NCBI RefSeq assembly: GCF_048282545.1
Contig: NZ_CP182485.1
Location: 1,984,001 to 2,048,000 of the forward strand
Source of the DNA: Opacimonas immobilis
GTDB taxonomy: Bacteria; Pseudomonadota; Gammaproteobacteria; Enterobacterales; Alteromonadaceae
Direction: 5' to 3'
DNA length: 64,000 nucleotides
How positions within the stretch are numbered: the stretch's first letter is position 1; every line of letters starts with the position of its first letter. A program made the translations under genes and the position numbers. Below, one piece after another: positions 26,330 through 34,954 of this stretch. Below the pieces are notes generated by a model. That model saw nothing but the letters and a program-made list of their open reading frames with translations. It did no database searches and was not told where the DNA came from.

Positions 26330-28714
26330 TTACTCTCTTAACGTTGCCCCAAGGTCACTTTGTAAACCAGCGATGATTGCTTCAAAGCCAGCTTGAATTT
26401 CAGCATCTTCCATAGTCTTAGACGCGTCACTAAACGTTAACGTCATTGCCATGCTTTTATACCCTTCAGCAATGCCCTCGCCTTGGTATATATCGAACAA
26501 TGTTAGGTCAACTAGTTGATTTACGCCAACTTTTTCTACGGACTTTTGTATAGTAGCAAAGCTAATGTCATTTTGCACCACGATTGCTACATCGCGTTTA
26601 TTCGTTGGAAATTTAGATACTGGCTGAGCTTTAGGTAAAGCGCGTTGAGAAATCGCTGACAAAGTGATCTCAAAAACAAACGCTCGTGATTTTAGACCAA
26701 AAATTTTCTCAAATTGGGGATGCAAGGCACCAACAAAACCAACAACCTCATCACAGTAGACGATATCAGCACCTTGGCCTGGATGCAGGTGTGCTTGTTG
26801 AGTTGGCACAAAATTGAACTCAGCAGCTCGACCTGTCAATGACAACAGTCTTTCTACATCGCCTTTGACACTGAAAAAATCAATGTTTTCTGAACCTTGC
26901 CAGTTCTCATCAGTGACTTTACCAATGACTGCACCAGCAAGCATAGGCGTTTGCGCTACGCCGTTTTCTGAATTCGCATCTAGCGTAAATTTAAGCCCAG
27001 TTTCAAATAGACGCACACGCGCTTGTTGACGCTTTTGGTTATATGCTAAAGCATCTAACAAACCGGTGATTAAACTCACACGCATCACTGACATATCAGC
27101 AGAAATGGGATGAGGAAGTGTTAATGACGCCTGATCTGCGAACAAAACAGATTGTTTTTTGGGATCGACAAAGGAATAAGTAATCGCCTCATCATAGCCT
27201 TGTTGGAGTAATACAGATTTGAACGAATTCACACCCAGTTGTGATTCTTGGCGAGGTAACATTGCCAGTTGTCCAGTTGGCGCAACATTAGGAATATTAT
27301 TGTACCCATACACTCGCGCTACTTCTTCAATCAGATCTTCTTCGATCTCGATATCAAAGCGATACGCGGGTACCGTTGCCTGCCAAACATTATTCTCGAA
27401 GGATACAGCCATGCCTAGACGTTCTAAAATCTCGGTCACTTGTGCATTTTCAAACTCAATACCAACCACGCGTGTCAAGCGCTCAGCGCGTAAGCTAACA
27501 CGTTTTGCTTGTGGCACAAATTCAGCCGCTTCAGCCACAAAAACGGGACCGGCCTCACCTCCAACGATATCCAGTAAAAGCTGCGTCGCTCTAGCCATTG
27601 CTTGGTCTTGCAAAGCAGGATCGACACCGCGTTCATAACGATGTGAAGCATCAGTATGCAAACCATATTGACGCGCTTTACCCAAAATGGCATCGGGTGC
27701 AAAGAACGCACACTCCAAAACAATGTCGGTACTTTGTGCAGTCACACCAGAATGCAAACCACCAAAGATACCTGCTAATGCAAGCGCTTTTTGTTCATCC
27801 GCGATCACGAGTGTATCCGAGTTCACCTTGACTTCACTTTCATCAAGCAAAACCAAGGATTCATTTTCTTTGGCAAATCGAACATGGATATCACCCTGAA
27901 TACTCGACGCATCAAAAGCGTGCATCGGATGACCCAGTTCAATCAGAACATAATTGGTCACATCTACCACAGGATCAATAGAGCGAATACCACTACGACG
28001 TAATTTCTCTTGTAACCATAGCGGCGAGGCTTTTGATAAATCCACACCTGAAATGACTCGACTTAAATACTTGGGACATGCTTCTGGTGCATCCAAGTGT
28101 ACCGGTTTTTGAATATCGGTAGAGGCAATAATTTCTGGTACTGTAGGTTCAGAAACGCTGAGTTGATTTAATACGCCGACTTCACGAGCCACGCCACGAA
28201 TGCCCAAACAATCGGCACGATTAGGAGTTAAGTCGATTTCAATGATGTTGTCATCAAGTTGTAAATATTCACGAATATCTTTGCCAATCGGCGCATCCAC
28301 TGGTAATTCAATGATACCATCGTGATCGTCGCTGATACCGAGTTCGGAGAAACTGCACAACATCCCGTGTGATGGTTGTCCGCGCAATTTGGCTTTTTTG
28401 ATTTTGAAATCACCCGGTAAAACCGCACCAACACATGCAACGGCAACTTTAAGGCCCAGGCGACAGTTCGGAGCGCCACAAACAATATCCAGTAATTCAT
28501 CTGCGCCGACGTTGATTTTGGTCACGCGCAATTTGTCAGCATCAGGATGCTGACCGCACTCAACGACTTCCCCTATTAACACACCGCTAAAGTCAGCTGC
28601 TGCTGGCTCAACGCCATCAACTTCAAGACCAGCCATAGAAATTTGTTCACATAATTCTTCTGTGTTTAATGCGGGATTCACCCATTCACGTAACCACTTT
28701 TCTGAAAATTTCAT
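26330..28714 (-). CDS. pheT: Phenylalanyl-tRNA synthetase, beta subunit
   Basis: Large subunit of the alpha2-beta2 class II synthetase that charges tRNA-Phe. The 794 residues match the family. Order: tRNA-binding OB domain (about 40-150, VGADELLDIVCGAPNCR), B3/B4 editing domain (about 210-380), B5 domain (about 400-470), catalytic-like core, and C-terminal anticodon-binding FDX-ACB domain (KFPTNKRDVAIVV near 700). It begins 12 bp after pheS. Confidence 0.98.
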   Translation of the reverse strand: MKFSEKWLREWVNPALNTEELCEQISMAGLEVDGVEPAAADFSGVLIGEVVECGQHPDADKLRVTKINVGADELLDIVCGAPNCRLGLKVAVACVGAVLPGDFKIKKAKLRGQPSHGMLCSFSELGISDDHDGIIELPVDAPIGKDIREYLQLDDNIIEIDLTPNRADCLGIRGVAREVGVLNQLSVSEPTVPEIIASTDIQKPVHLDAPEACPKYLSRVISGVDLSKASPLWLQEKLRRSGIRSIDPVVDVTNYVLIELGHPMHAFDASSIQGDIHVRFAKENESLVLLDESEVKVNSDTLVIADEQKALALAGIFGGLHSGVTAQSTDIVLECAFFAPDAILGKARQYGLHTDASHRYERGVDPALQDQAMARATQLLLDIVGGEAGPVFVAEAAEFVPQAKRVSLRAERLTRVVGIEFENAQVTEILERLGMAVSFENNVWQATVPAYRFDIEIEEDLIEEVARVYGYNNIPNVAPTGQLAMLPRQESQLGVNSFKSVLLQQGYDEAITYSFVDPKKQSVLFADQASLTLPHPISADMSVMRVSLITGLLDALAYNQKRQQARVRLFETGLKFTLDANSENGVAQTPMLAGAVIGKVTDENWQGSENIDFFSVKGDVERLLSLTGRAAEFNFVPTQQAHLHPGQGADIVYCDEVVGFVGALHPQFEKIFGLKSRAFVFEITLSAISQRALPKAQPVSKFPTNKRDVAIVVQNDISFATIQKSVEKVGVNQLVDLTLFDIYQGEGIAEGYKSMAMTLTFSDASKTMEDAEIQAGFEAIIAGLQSDLGATLRE

Positions 28715-28726
28715 CGCATTATCTCC

Positions 28727-29707
28727 TTAGTTGAACTGCTGCAAGAAGCGCAAGTCGTTTTCAAAAAATGCGCGTAAGTCATTAACGCCATAGCGCAACA
28801 TAGTCAAGCGTTCTACGCCCATACCAAAAGCGAATCCAGTGTATTGTTCCGGGTCAATGTTCACCGCCTTCAGCACATTAGGATGTACCATGCCGCATCC
28901 TAACACCTCAAGCCATTTACCATTTTCATCCATCACGTCCACTTCAGCAGAAGGTTCGGTGAATGGAAAATAAGAAGGACGGAACCGCACTTGACATTCA
29001 CGCTCGAAAAAATGCTGCAGAAAATCATGCAAAATGCCTTTTAGTTGAGTAAACGAAACATCTTTATCAACCATCAATCCTTCCACCTGGTGGAACATCG
29101 GAGTATGGGTTTGATCATAATCGTTGCGATATACACGGCCAGGTGAAATGATGCGAATTGGCGGCGCTTCTTGTTCCATGGTGCGGATTTGGACGCCCGA
29201 TGTTTGTGTGCGTAGCATCATATCCGGATTGAAATAAAACGTATCATGATCCGCTCTTGCAGGGTGATTCTTAGGAATATTCAGCGCATCAAAATTATGA
29301 AAACCATCTTCAATTTCCGGCCCCGTTTTCGTCGCAAAGCCCAATTCACCAAAAATCGATTCAATGCGAGCGATAGTGCGAGATACTGGGTGTACATTAC
29401 CCACATTTTGTTGCTTACCCGGTAAAGTCACATCCACACTTTCAGAGGCTAATTTAGCATTCATCTCAGCTAATTTAAGTGCTTGCGTTTTGGCAGTGAG
29501 GATAGTTTGGATCTCCCCCTTTGCTGCATTGACTTTTTGACCAAAAACTGGACGCTCTTCGGCAGATAATTTACCCATGCCTTTCATGAGCTCAGTCATA
29601 TGACCTTTCTTACCTAAATAATCAACGCGAACTGCGTCTAGAGAAGCAACATCGTTGGCTGCTTCGATGGCTTGTTTGGCCTGTTCTACAATGGCTTGTA
29701 ATTCCAT
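28727..29707 (-). CDS. pheS: Phenylalanyl-tRNA synthetase, alpha subunit
   Basis: Catalytic subunit of PheRS. With the ATG at 29707 the protein begins MELQAIVEQAKQAIEAAND and has 326 residues, matching E. coli; an upstream start at 29749 adds an unlikely tail. The N-terminal coiled coil (1-90) binds tRNA. Class II motifs follow: motif 2 (RVYRNDYDQTHTPMFHQVEG near 205-225) and motif 3 (GFAFGMGVERLTMLRYG near 295-312). No pheM-like leader peptide lies upstream; a terminator and candidate promoter separate it from rplT. Confidence 0.97.
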   Translation of the reverse strand: MELQAIVEQAKQAIEAANDVASLDAVRVDYLGKKGHMTELMKGMGKLSAEERPVFGQKVNAAKGEIQTILTAKTQALKLAEMNAKLASESVDVTLPGKQQNVGNVHPVSRTIARIESIFGELGFATKTGPEIEDGFHNFDALNIPKNHPARADHDTFYFNPDMMLRTQTSGVQIRTMEQEAPPIRIISPGRVYRNDYDQTHTPMFHQVEGLMVDKDVSFTQLKGILHDFLQHFFERECQVRFRPSYFPFTEPSAEVDVMDENGKWLEVLGCGMVHPNVLKAVNIDPEQYTGFAFGMGVERLTMLRYGVNDLRAFFENDLRFLQQFN

Positions 29708-29763
29708 GTGGATTCCCAATTTTTTTGATTGTACCAGCCGTCGAGGCACGGTAATAAAGCTGA

Positions 29764-29792
29764 GGTATAAATTGTTGTATATTTTACACCAA
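29764..29792 (-). promoter_or_regulatory. Candidate promoter for pheST-ihfA
   Basis: On the minus strand TTGGTG (29787-29792) and TATACC (29764-29769) are separated by 17 bp, about 57 bp upstream of the pheS ATG and downstream of the rplT terminator. Boxes are imperfect, but placement is sensible. Confidence 0.35.
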
Positions 29793-29841
29793 CTTGCTCG
29801 CTAGCACACTGTAAAATCAAGGAAAATTAGAATAACAAAGC

Positions 29842-29871
29842 AAAAAAAAACGCCGAAGATCCGCTTCGACG
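29842..29871 (-). terminator. Rho-independent terminator after rplT
   Basis: Minus-strand hairpin with arms CGTCGAAG and CTTCGGCG (one G-T pair), a 5-base loop, then nine T residues at 29842-29850. It follows the rplT stop by about 30 bp and should end much of the thrS-infC-rpmI-rplT transcript before pheS. Confidence 0.85.
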
Positions 29872-29903
29872 TTTTTCCAAAAACTTAAGCTTAGTTGTTT
29901 ATC

Positions 29904-30260
29904 TTATGCTAACGCACCTTTAGCCGCATTGACTAAGGCAGTGAAAGCGTTCTTATCGTGTACTGCGATGTCAGCAAGGATCTTACGATCGATTTCGACA
30001 GACGCTTTTTTCAGACCGTTGATGAAACGGCTGTACGATAAACCATTTTGACGCGACGCAGCGTTGATACGTGCAATCCATAATTGACGGAATTGACGCT
30101 TGCGCTGACGACGGTCACGATAAGCATATTGACCAGCTTTTGTGACAGCTTGGACCGCTACGCGGTAAACACGTGAACGTGCACCGTAATAACCTTTGGC
30201 CTGCTTTAATACTTTTTTATGACGAGCGCGTGCAATAGTACCGCGTTTTACTCTAGCCAT
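29904..30260 (-). CDS. rplT: 50S ribosomal protein L20
   Basis: Ribosomal protein L20, 118 residues as in E. coli. It is very basic and begins ARVKRGTIARARHKKVLKQA, binding 23S rRNA early in 50S assembly. In E. coli L20 also represses rpmI-rplT translation through a leader structure. It follows rpmI by 14 bp and is followed by a strong terminator. Confidence 0.98.
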   Translation of the reverse strand: MARVKRGTIARARHKKVLKQAKGYYGARSRVYRVAVQAVTKAGQYAYRDRRQRKRQFRQLWIARINAASRQNGLSYSRFINGLKKASVEIDRKILADIAVHDKNAFTALVNAAKGALA

Positions 30261-30274
30261 GATTCAGTCTCCTC

Positions 30275-30472
30275 TTAAACGTACGGTAACATACGTTGGA
30301 TAAGTGCTGTATCCGCAGTATGAACTAATTTTTTGCCACGTAAGTGGCGTTTACGCTTAGAGCTCTTTTTGGTCAAAATGTGACGCAAGTGAGACTGTTT
30401 ACTTTTGAAACGACCAGACGCTGTCTTGCGAAAACGCTTGGCTGCTCCACTGTTGGATTTCATTTTAGGCAT
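30275..30472 (-). CDS. rpmI: 50S ribosomal protein L35
   Basis: Ribosomal protein L35, 65 residues. The N terminus PKMKSNSGAAKRFRKTASG and basic C-terminal RHLRGKKLVH are characteristic. It lies between infC and rplT, as in other gammaproteobacteria. Confidence 0.98.
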   Translation of the reverse strand: MPKMKSNSGAAKRFRKTASGRFKSKQSHLRHILTKKSSKRKRHLRGKKLVHTADTALIQRMLPYV

Positions 30473-30578
30473 TGCTAAAACTCCGCATTGTTAAATACCA
30501 GTCCGTTGCAGATGAACTGAGGTTAATGTTTGCAGTTCGGTGTTAATACTGTGCAGGTACTAAACTTGTAAACCGAGA
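30473..30578 (-). promoter_or_regulatory. rpmI: rpmI leader, possible L20 translational operator
   Basis: The 106-nt infC-rpmI gap can form competing stems: GAACTG (30533-30538 read on the minus strand) with CAGTTC (30514-30519), or CAGT/ACTG pairing just downstream. In E. coli L20 represses translation by binding a pseudoknot in this same gap. Alternative pairings here fit such a role, but I cannot fold the RNA. Confidence 0.3.
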
Positions 30579-31118
30579 CTACTTCTTAAGTGGGGCGAGC
30601 ACCATGATCATTTGGCGACCTTCCACTCTGTTTGGGAATGCCTCACAGGTTGAAATGTCCGCTAAATCTTCTTTTACGCGATTTAGCTGATCCAAACCGA
30701 TCTCTTGGTGCGCCATTTCACGACCGCGGAAGCGGATTGTGACCTTAGCTTTATCACCACCTTCTAGAAAGCGACGCAGGTTGCGCAGTTTGACCTGGTA
30801 ATCGCCTTCATCAGTGCCAGGGCGAAATTTAATCTCCTTGACCTGAATTTGCTTTTGCTTTTTCTTTTGCTCTTTTAGAGCCTTACTCTTTTCGAAGAGA
30901 AACTTGCCATAATCCATGATCTTACAAACAGGAGGCTGTGCGTTGGGACTGATCTCAACTAAATCCAACCTATTCTCGTCAGCAATTGCTTGTGCTTCAC
31001 TGAGCGTCACAATACCAACCTGCTCACCATCCTTGCCGACTAAACGTACTTCTTTAGCCGAAATTTCATCATTGATCCGAGCTTTATCGCTCTGGCCTTG
31101 TTTGTTAGCGCCTTTAAT
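30579..31118 (-). CDS. infC: Translation initiation factor IF-3 (ATT start)
   Basis: IF3 keeps ribosomal subunits apart and checks initiator tRNA and start codon. The first in-frame ATG would delete the N domain, but upstream codons continue the conserved protein: KGANKQGQSDKARINDEISA, then KEVRLVGKDGEQVG. The frame starts at ATT (31116-31118), eight bases after GGAGG (31127-31131), giving 179 residues. E. coli infC also starts with a rare AUU, used for self-regulation because IF3 discriminates against it. The linker is rich in Lys/Gln (EQKKKQKQIQVKEIKFRPGT). It lies 19 bp after thrS. Confidence 0.96.
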   Translation of the reverse strand: MKGANKQGQSDKARINDEISAKEVRLVGKDGEQVGIVTLSEAQAIADENRLDLVEISPNAQPPVCKIMDYGKFLFEKSKALKEQKKKQKQIQVKEIKFRPGTDEGDYQVKLRNLRRFLEGGDKAKVTIRFRGREMAHQEIGLDQLNRVKEDLADISTCEAFPNRVEGRQMIMVLAPLKK

Positions 31119-31137
31119 CTGCTAATCCTCCGAAAAA

Positions 31138-33054
31138 TTAATCTATTTTTTTATCTGCAATATCTTGCAATATTTGACTGATAAAATCACTTGTTGCCAT
31201 CTTACCATGGTCGACACCGCGACGAGTTCGAACAGCAACTGCTTGGTCGGCCATTTCTTGGTCACCAACGACAAGCATATAAGGTACACGCTTTAATGTG
31301 TGCTCGCGGATTTTAAAGCCTATCTTCTCATTTCTCAAGTCTGAAGTGGCTCTAATTCCATTATTTTGTAATGTTTTTACGACTTTCTGTACATATTCGG
31401 ACTGTTTATCCGTAATATTCATCACCACAACCTGTTGTGGCGCCAACCATGTTGGGAAAAAACCAGCATATTCTTCAGTAAGAATTCCGATAAAACGTTC
31501 TAATGAGCCCAGAATGGCTCGGTGAATCATCACCGGTACTTTACGCTCACCATCTTCGGCAACGTAAGTTGAACCCAATCGTCCAGGCATAGAAAAATCA
31601 AGTTGTACCGTGCCGCATTGCCACGCACGATCGAGACAATCATAGAGAGTAAATTCGATTTTAGGACCGTAGAAAGCCCCCTCACCTGGTTGGTAAGCAA
31701 ACTCAATGTCGTTAGCATGCAGTGCATCAGCGAGTGCTTTTTCGGATTTATCCCAAATATCATCGCTGCCCACGCGTTTTTCTGGACGAGTCGATAACTT
31801 GACAACAATCTTCTCAAAGCCAAACGTCGCATACGTATCATAAACCATACGGATACATTGAGAGACTTCCTCTAAGATCTGCTCTTCGGTACAAAAGATA
31901 TGTGCATCATCTTGAGTAAAACCACGCACACGCATCAATCCATGTAATGCACCAGATGGTTCATTGCGGTGACAACAACCAAATTCAGCCATACGCAATG
32001 GCAAATCCCGATAAGATTTAAGGCCTTGATTAAAAATTTGCACATGTCCTGGACAATTCATTGGTTTTACTGCGTATTCACGTTTTTCAGATTCCGTGGT
32101 AAACATGTTTTCAGCGTACTTATCCCAATGTCCAGACTTTTCCCACAAAACGCGGTCCATCATTAATGGGCCTTTTACTTCTTGATAATCAAATTCGCGT
32201 AGTTTTTTGCGGACAAATGCTTCGAGTTCAGTATAAATAGACCAACCGTCATTATGCCAAAATACCATTCCTGGCGCTTCTTCCTGCCAGTGGAATAAAT
32301 CTAGAGATTTACCAATTTTGCGATGGTCGCGTTTTTCAGCTTCCTCGAGTCGATTGAGGTAAGCTTTTAATTGTTTTTTATCAGCCCAAGCTGTGCCATA
32401 AATGCGCTGTAACATCTTATTATCAGAATTACCACGCCAATAGGCCCCTGCAACTTTCATGATTTTGAAATGTTGGCAAAAGCGCATATTTGGTACGTGC
32501 GGGCCACGACACATATCCGTATATTCTTGATGATGGTATAACGCTGGTGTTTCGTCTTGGCCGATATTTTCGTCAAGGATTTCTATTTTGTAACTCTCAC
32601 CACGAGAGGCAAATGTGTTGCGCGCTTCTTCCCACGATACGACTTTTTTAATCACATCATAAGACGTTTTGGCTAGCTCGAGCATACGTTTTTCAAGCTT
32701 GTTTAAGTCATCCTGTGAAAGGGAATGATCTAGATCTATATCGTAATAAAAGCCATTGTCAATGACCGGACCAATCGCCATTTTTACGTTGGGAAATAAT
32801 TGCTTAATCGCGTGCCCCAATAAGTGAGCGCATGAATGACGAATAATTTCAAGCCCGGCATCATCACGTGCGGTTATGATCTGAAGCTGGGCATCGTGGG
32901 TAATAAGATCGCAGGCATCCACTTGTTTGCCGTCCACAACTCCGGCAATGGTTGCTTTGGCTAAACCGGGGCCGATGTCGTTTGCTACGTCTAAAACTGA
33001 GACGGCATTGTCAAAAGCACGTTGAGAACCGTCGGGTAAGGTAATTATTGGCAT
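31138..33054 (-). CDS. thrS: Threonyl-tRNA synthetase
   Basis: Charges tRNA-Thr and edits mischarged Ser-tRNA-Thr. I chose the ATG at 33054 (MPIITLPDGSQRAFD), preceded by AAGGA six bases upstream; the frame stays open further upstream but that stretch is not conserved. The 638 residues comprise a TGS domain (1-60), the editing domain with HSCAHLLGHAIKQLFP near 73-88, a class II catalytic core (motif 2 FGCCHRNEPSGALHGLMRVR near 357-376, preceded by MNCPGHVQIF) and a C-terminal anticodon domain. The upstream gap is shared with a divergent gene and is AT-rich with TATAAT-like boxes. Confidence 0.98.
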   Translation of the reverse strand: MPIITLPDGSQRAFDNAVSVLDVANDIGPGLAKATIAGVVDGKQVDACDLITHDAQLQIITARDDAGLEIIRHSCAHLLGHAIKQLFPNVKMAIGPVIDNGFYYDIDLDHSLSQDDLNKLEKRMLELAKTSYDVIKKVVSWEEARNTFASRGESYKIEILDENIGQDETPALYHHQEYTDMCRGPHVPNMRFCQHFKIMKVAGAYWRGNSDNKMLQRIYGTAWADKKQLKAYLNRLEEAEKRDHRKIGKSLDLFHWQEEAPGMVFWHNDGWSIYTELEAFVRKKLREFDYQEVKGPLMMDRVLWEKSGHWDKYAENMFTTESEKREYAVKPMNCPGHVQIFNQGLKSYRDLPLRMAEFGCCHRNEPSGALHGLMRVRGFTQDDAHIFCTEEQILEEVSQCIRMVYDTYATFGFEKIVVKLSTRPEKRVGSDDIWDKSEKALADALHANDIEFAYQPGEGAFYGPKIEFTLYDCLDRAWQCGTVQLDFSMPGRLGSTYVAEDGERKVPVMIHRAILGSLERFIGILTEEYAGFFPTWLAPQQVVVMNITDKQSEYVQKVVKTLQNNGIRATSDLRNEKIGFKIREHTLKRVPYMLVVGDQEMADQAVAVRTRRGVDHGKMATSDFISQILQDIADKKID

Positions 33055-33139
33055 GAAAGATCCTTTACAGTGGTGACACCTACGTAGTGCCACATGTATC
33101 ATTATAAAAACAACTATTATAAAGCGGATAAGAGCGAGC

Positions 33140-33766
33140 ATGCAATCAATCTTTGGCACACGTGATACGAAACAGATATTTTGGACAGTTATCATTCTCT
33201 TTTGTGTTGTTGCTCATGCAAACGCTGACGAATGGCAAACGACGGTTGATACACAAGAAATTCTGGTAACGGTTAAAAGGTCTGATAACCTGATCAAAAT
33301 TAATGCAAAGGTCTATGTTCAAGCATCGCCTGATGCATTTTTGGCGCTTCTCGACTCAGCTAACCTCGATTGTTCTTGGCTTGCAACTTGCGAAGCCGTC
33401 ACTATTTATCCAAGCCAATCTCCTTCTGTACGCATTGTCCATACGCTATTAAATAGCCCCTGGCCATTACTAGACCGTGAGATGTTTACTCGCTCTACAC
33501 ATCAATTCAGTGCAAATCGCGATCATTTATCAATTTTGGTTGAAGATATATCAGAGAACTTTCCTATCCATCCAAATCGAGTGATGTTGCGCAACGTGAG
33601 CGCGCAATGGTCAATGGCACATTCACACGATGATTGGTATGAATTGAATTATCTTGCCAGCGCCCACCCAGGTGGCGTTATTCCAGATTGGCTGGCTGAA
33701 AAAGCGATGCAAGGCGCAACAGAGCAAACTTTATTAGCCATAAAGGAACGGTTACATGCACAATAA
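33140..33766 (+). CDS. START-domain-like exported protein
   Basis: A 208-residue protein with a signal peptide (residues about 1-29, ending AHANA) and a START/lipid-transfer-type fold. The segments SPWPLLDREMFTRS and HPGGVIPDWLAEKAM are typical of the bacterial START group. The ligand is unknown. It is divergent from thrS, and its end overlaps the following lipoprotein gene by 11 bp, suggesting coupled expression and a shared envelope role. Confidence 0.72.
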   Translation: MQSIFGTRDTKQIFWTVIILFCVVAHANADEWQTTVDTQEILVTVKRSDNLIKINAKVYVQASPDAFLALLDSANLDCSWLATCEAVTIYPSQSPSVRIVHTLLNSPWPLLDREMFTRSTHQFSANRDHLSILVEDISENFPIHPNRVMLRNVSAQWSMAHSHDDWYELNYLASAHPGGVIPDWLAEKAMQGATEQTLLAIKERLHAQ

Positions 33767-34772
33767 CCTTAAACTTTTCCTATTTTGTCTTAGCTTAGTC
33801 GGTTGTTCTGGGCAAACAACACTGGAAAAAAAAATGGAGAGTTACGCTGAGCGCATCGCCAGAGTGACAGAATCAGAGACTCACTTACCCTCGCCTAATT
33901 TGGCATTGGGTTTTCCAAACGCATCGAAACGAAAAATTAACATCCCTTCCACTTCGTTAAATTTGCGAGAATTCTATGCTATCAAAGGCTGCCCACTCGC
34001 CACGTTAGTTGCTCAGCGAAATACAACTTTAGGCAAGGTGGAAGCGCCAGAGCTACGCTACGCTTACGAGAGACAGCTTTTGCAAACGCTAGCGCAATGT
34101 AGTGAATTGATAAAAGCTGACAATATTGATTTAAACAATGAATTAAAACGCTTACAGACAATTAAAACAACCAATTTACCGCTCACTTTTGCCGATATGC
34201 TGCAAAATAGTCGCGCTATAATTGCTGGGTTAAGCTTTGCTTCAGACTTTATTGGCACTGAGCAAACCACGACCGAAATCACACAAAGCATTGCTGCAAT
34301 TCACTACCTAGCGAATATTTCGAATATGGATAACGCTAAAGTGGTCGATATTTCTGAGATGAATACGCATTTGCAAATACTTGAGCAAGGTCAAGTTTGG
34401 GCTCGAATATGGCGTTCACAACAGTATCTTATCCAAGTTCTTCCCAGTATTACCAAGGTATTAGACAGTTATAGTAAGAACGTCAATTGTCGAGTTGCAC
34501 AAATCAATTTGGATATATTACGCAATGTGATGCTGATGTTTTTTATCGATTATATACAGCCGCTGGCAAGTACCATTTTTCGAGCTCATGAGCAATCAAG
34601 CTCAGCATGGCAAAAACTGTTAGATGAGCCCGCTCTGCATCCCGATATGAAAGCGTTTATCTTAGCTCACACGCAAACGCACCACGCTGAGTTTAAAAAA
34701 ACCATCACAGCACATGTCACAACGTGGCAAGAATTGTTTTCTCTATGCTCAATGTCGCCGACTGGAAGATGA
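33756..34772 (+). CDS. DUF3080 family lipoprotein
   Basis: A 338-residue putative lipoprotein with signal peptide and lipobox LVGC (Cys17). The body resembles DUF3080 (PF11279), with INIPSTSLNLREFYAIKGCP followed by LATLVAQRNTTLGKVEAP. Function is unknown. Two Cys pairs after the lipobox might form disulfides. The ATG lies inside the end of the START-domain gene. No terminator is evident in the 182 bp that follow. Confidence 0.75.
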   Translation: MHNNLKLFLFCLSLVGCSGQTTLEKKMESYAERIARVTESETHLPSPNLALGFPNASKRKINIPSTSLNLREFYAIKGCPLATLVAQRNTTLGKVEAPELRYAYERQLLQTLAQCSELIKADNIDLNNELKRLQTIKTTNLPLTFADMLQNSRAIIAGLSFASDFIGTEQTTTEITQSIAAIHYLANISNMDNAKVVDISEMNTHLQILEQGQVWARIWRSQQYLIQVLPSITKVLDSYSKNVNCRVAQINLDILRNVMLMFFIDYIQPLASTIFRAHEQSSSAWQKLLDEPALHPDMKAFILAHTQTHHAEFKKTITAHVTTWQELFSLCSMSPTGR

Positions 34773-34915
34773 TGAGAGCCTCTTGCACATTGACCAGAAG
34801 AAAGTTTGTGTTGAGATCTTGAACAACCGAAAACAACCTTTTGGGTGGATAAAACTCCTCTTATAGGTCCCACCAACGACATAGAAATTTTAATTTTTTG
34901 TGCTTTAGTATCTGT

Positions 34916-34939
34916 TACAATTGTGTGAAATACTCACAC
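34916..34939 (+). promoter_or_regulatory. Candidate -10 box and palindromic operator before the two-component genes
   Basis: TACAAT (34916-34921) resembles a -10 box. Directly after it, GTGTGA (34923-34928), AATAC, TCACAC (34934-34939) is a perfect 6-bp inverted repeat. TGTGA and TCACA are CRP half-sites, but the spacer is five bases, not the normal six. Its place at the presumed transcription start suits a repressor or autoregulatory site. No good -35 box seen. Confidence 0.4.
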
Positions 34940-34954
34940 TAAACGAACAATGCA

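Noticed and set aside
33055..33195. Upstream extension of thrS by 47 residues
   Set aside because: The ATG at 33054 has a good Shine-Dalgarno and the conserved TGS-domain start; the extension would overlap the divergent START-domain gene.
34773..34954. Possible small RNA or gene in the 182-bp gap after DUF3080
   Set aside because: Only the promoter-like palindrome is supported; no hairpin with T tract or open frame was evident.
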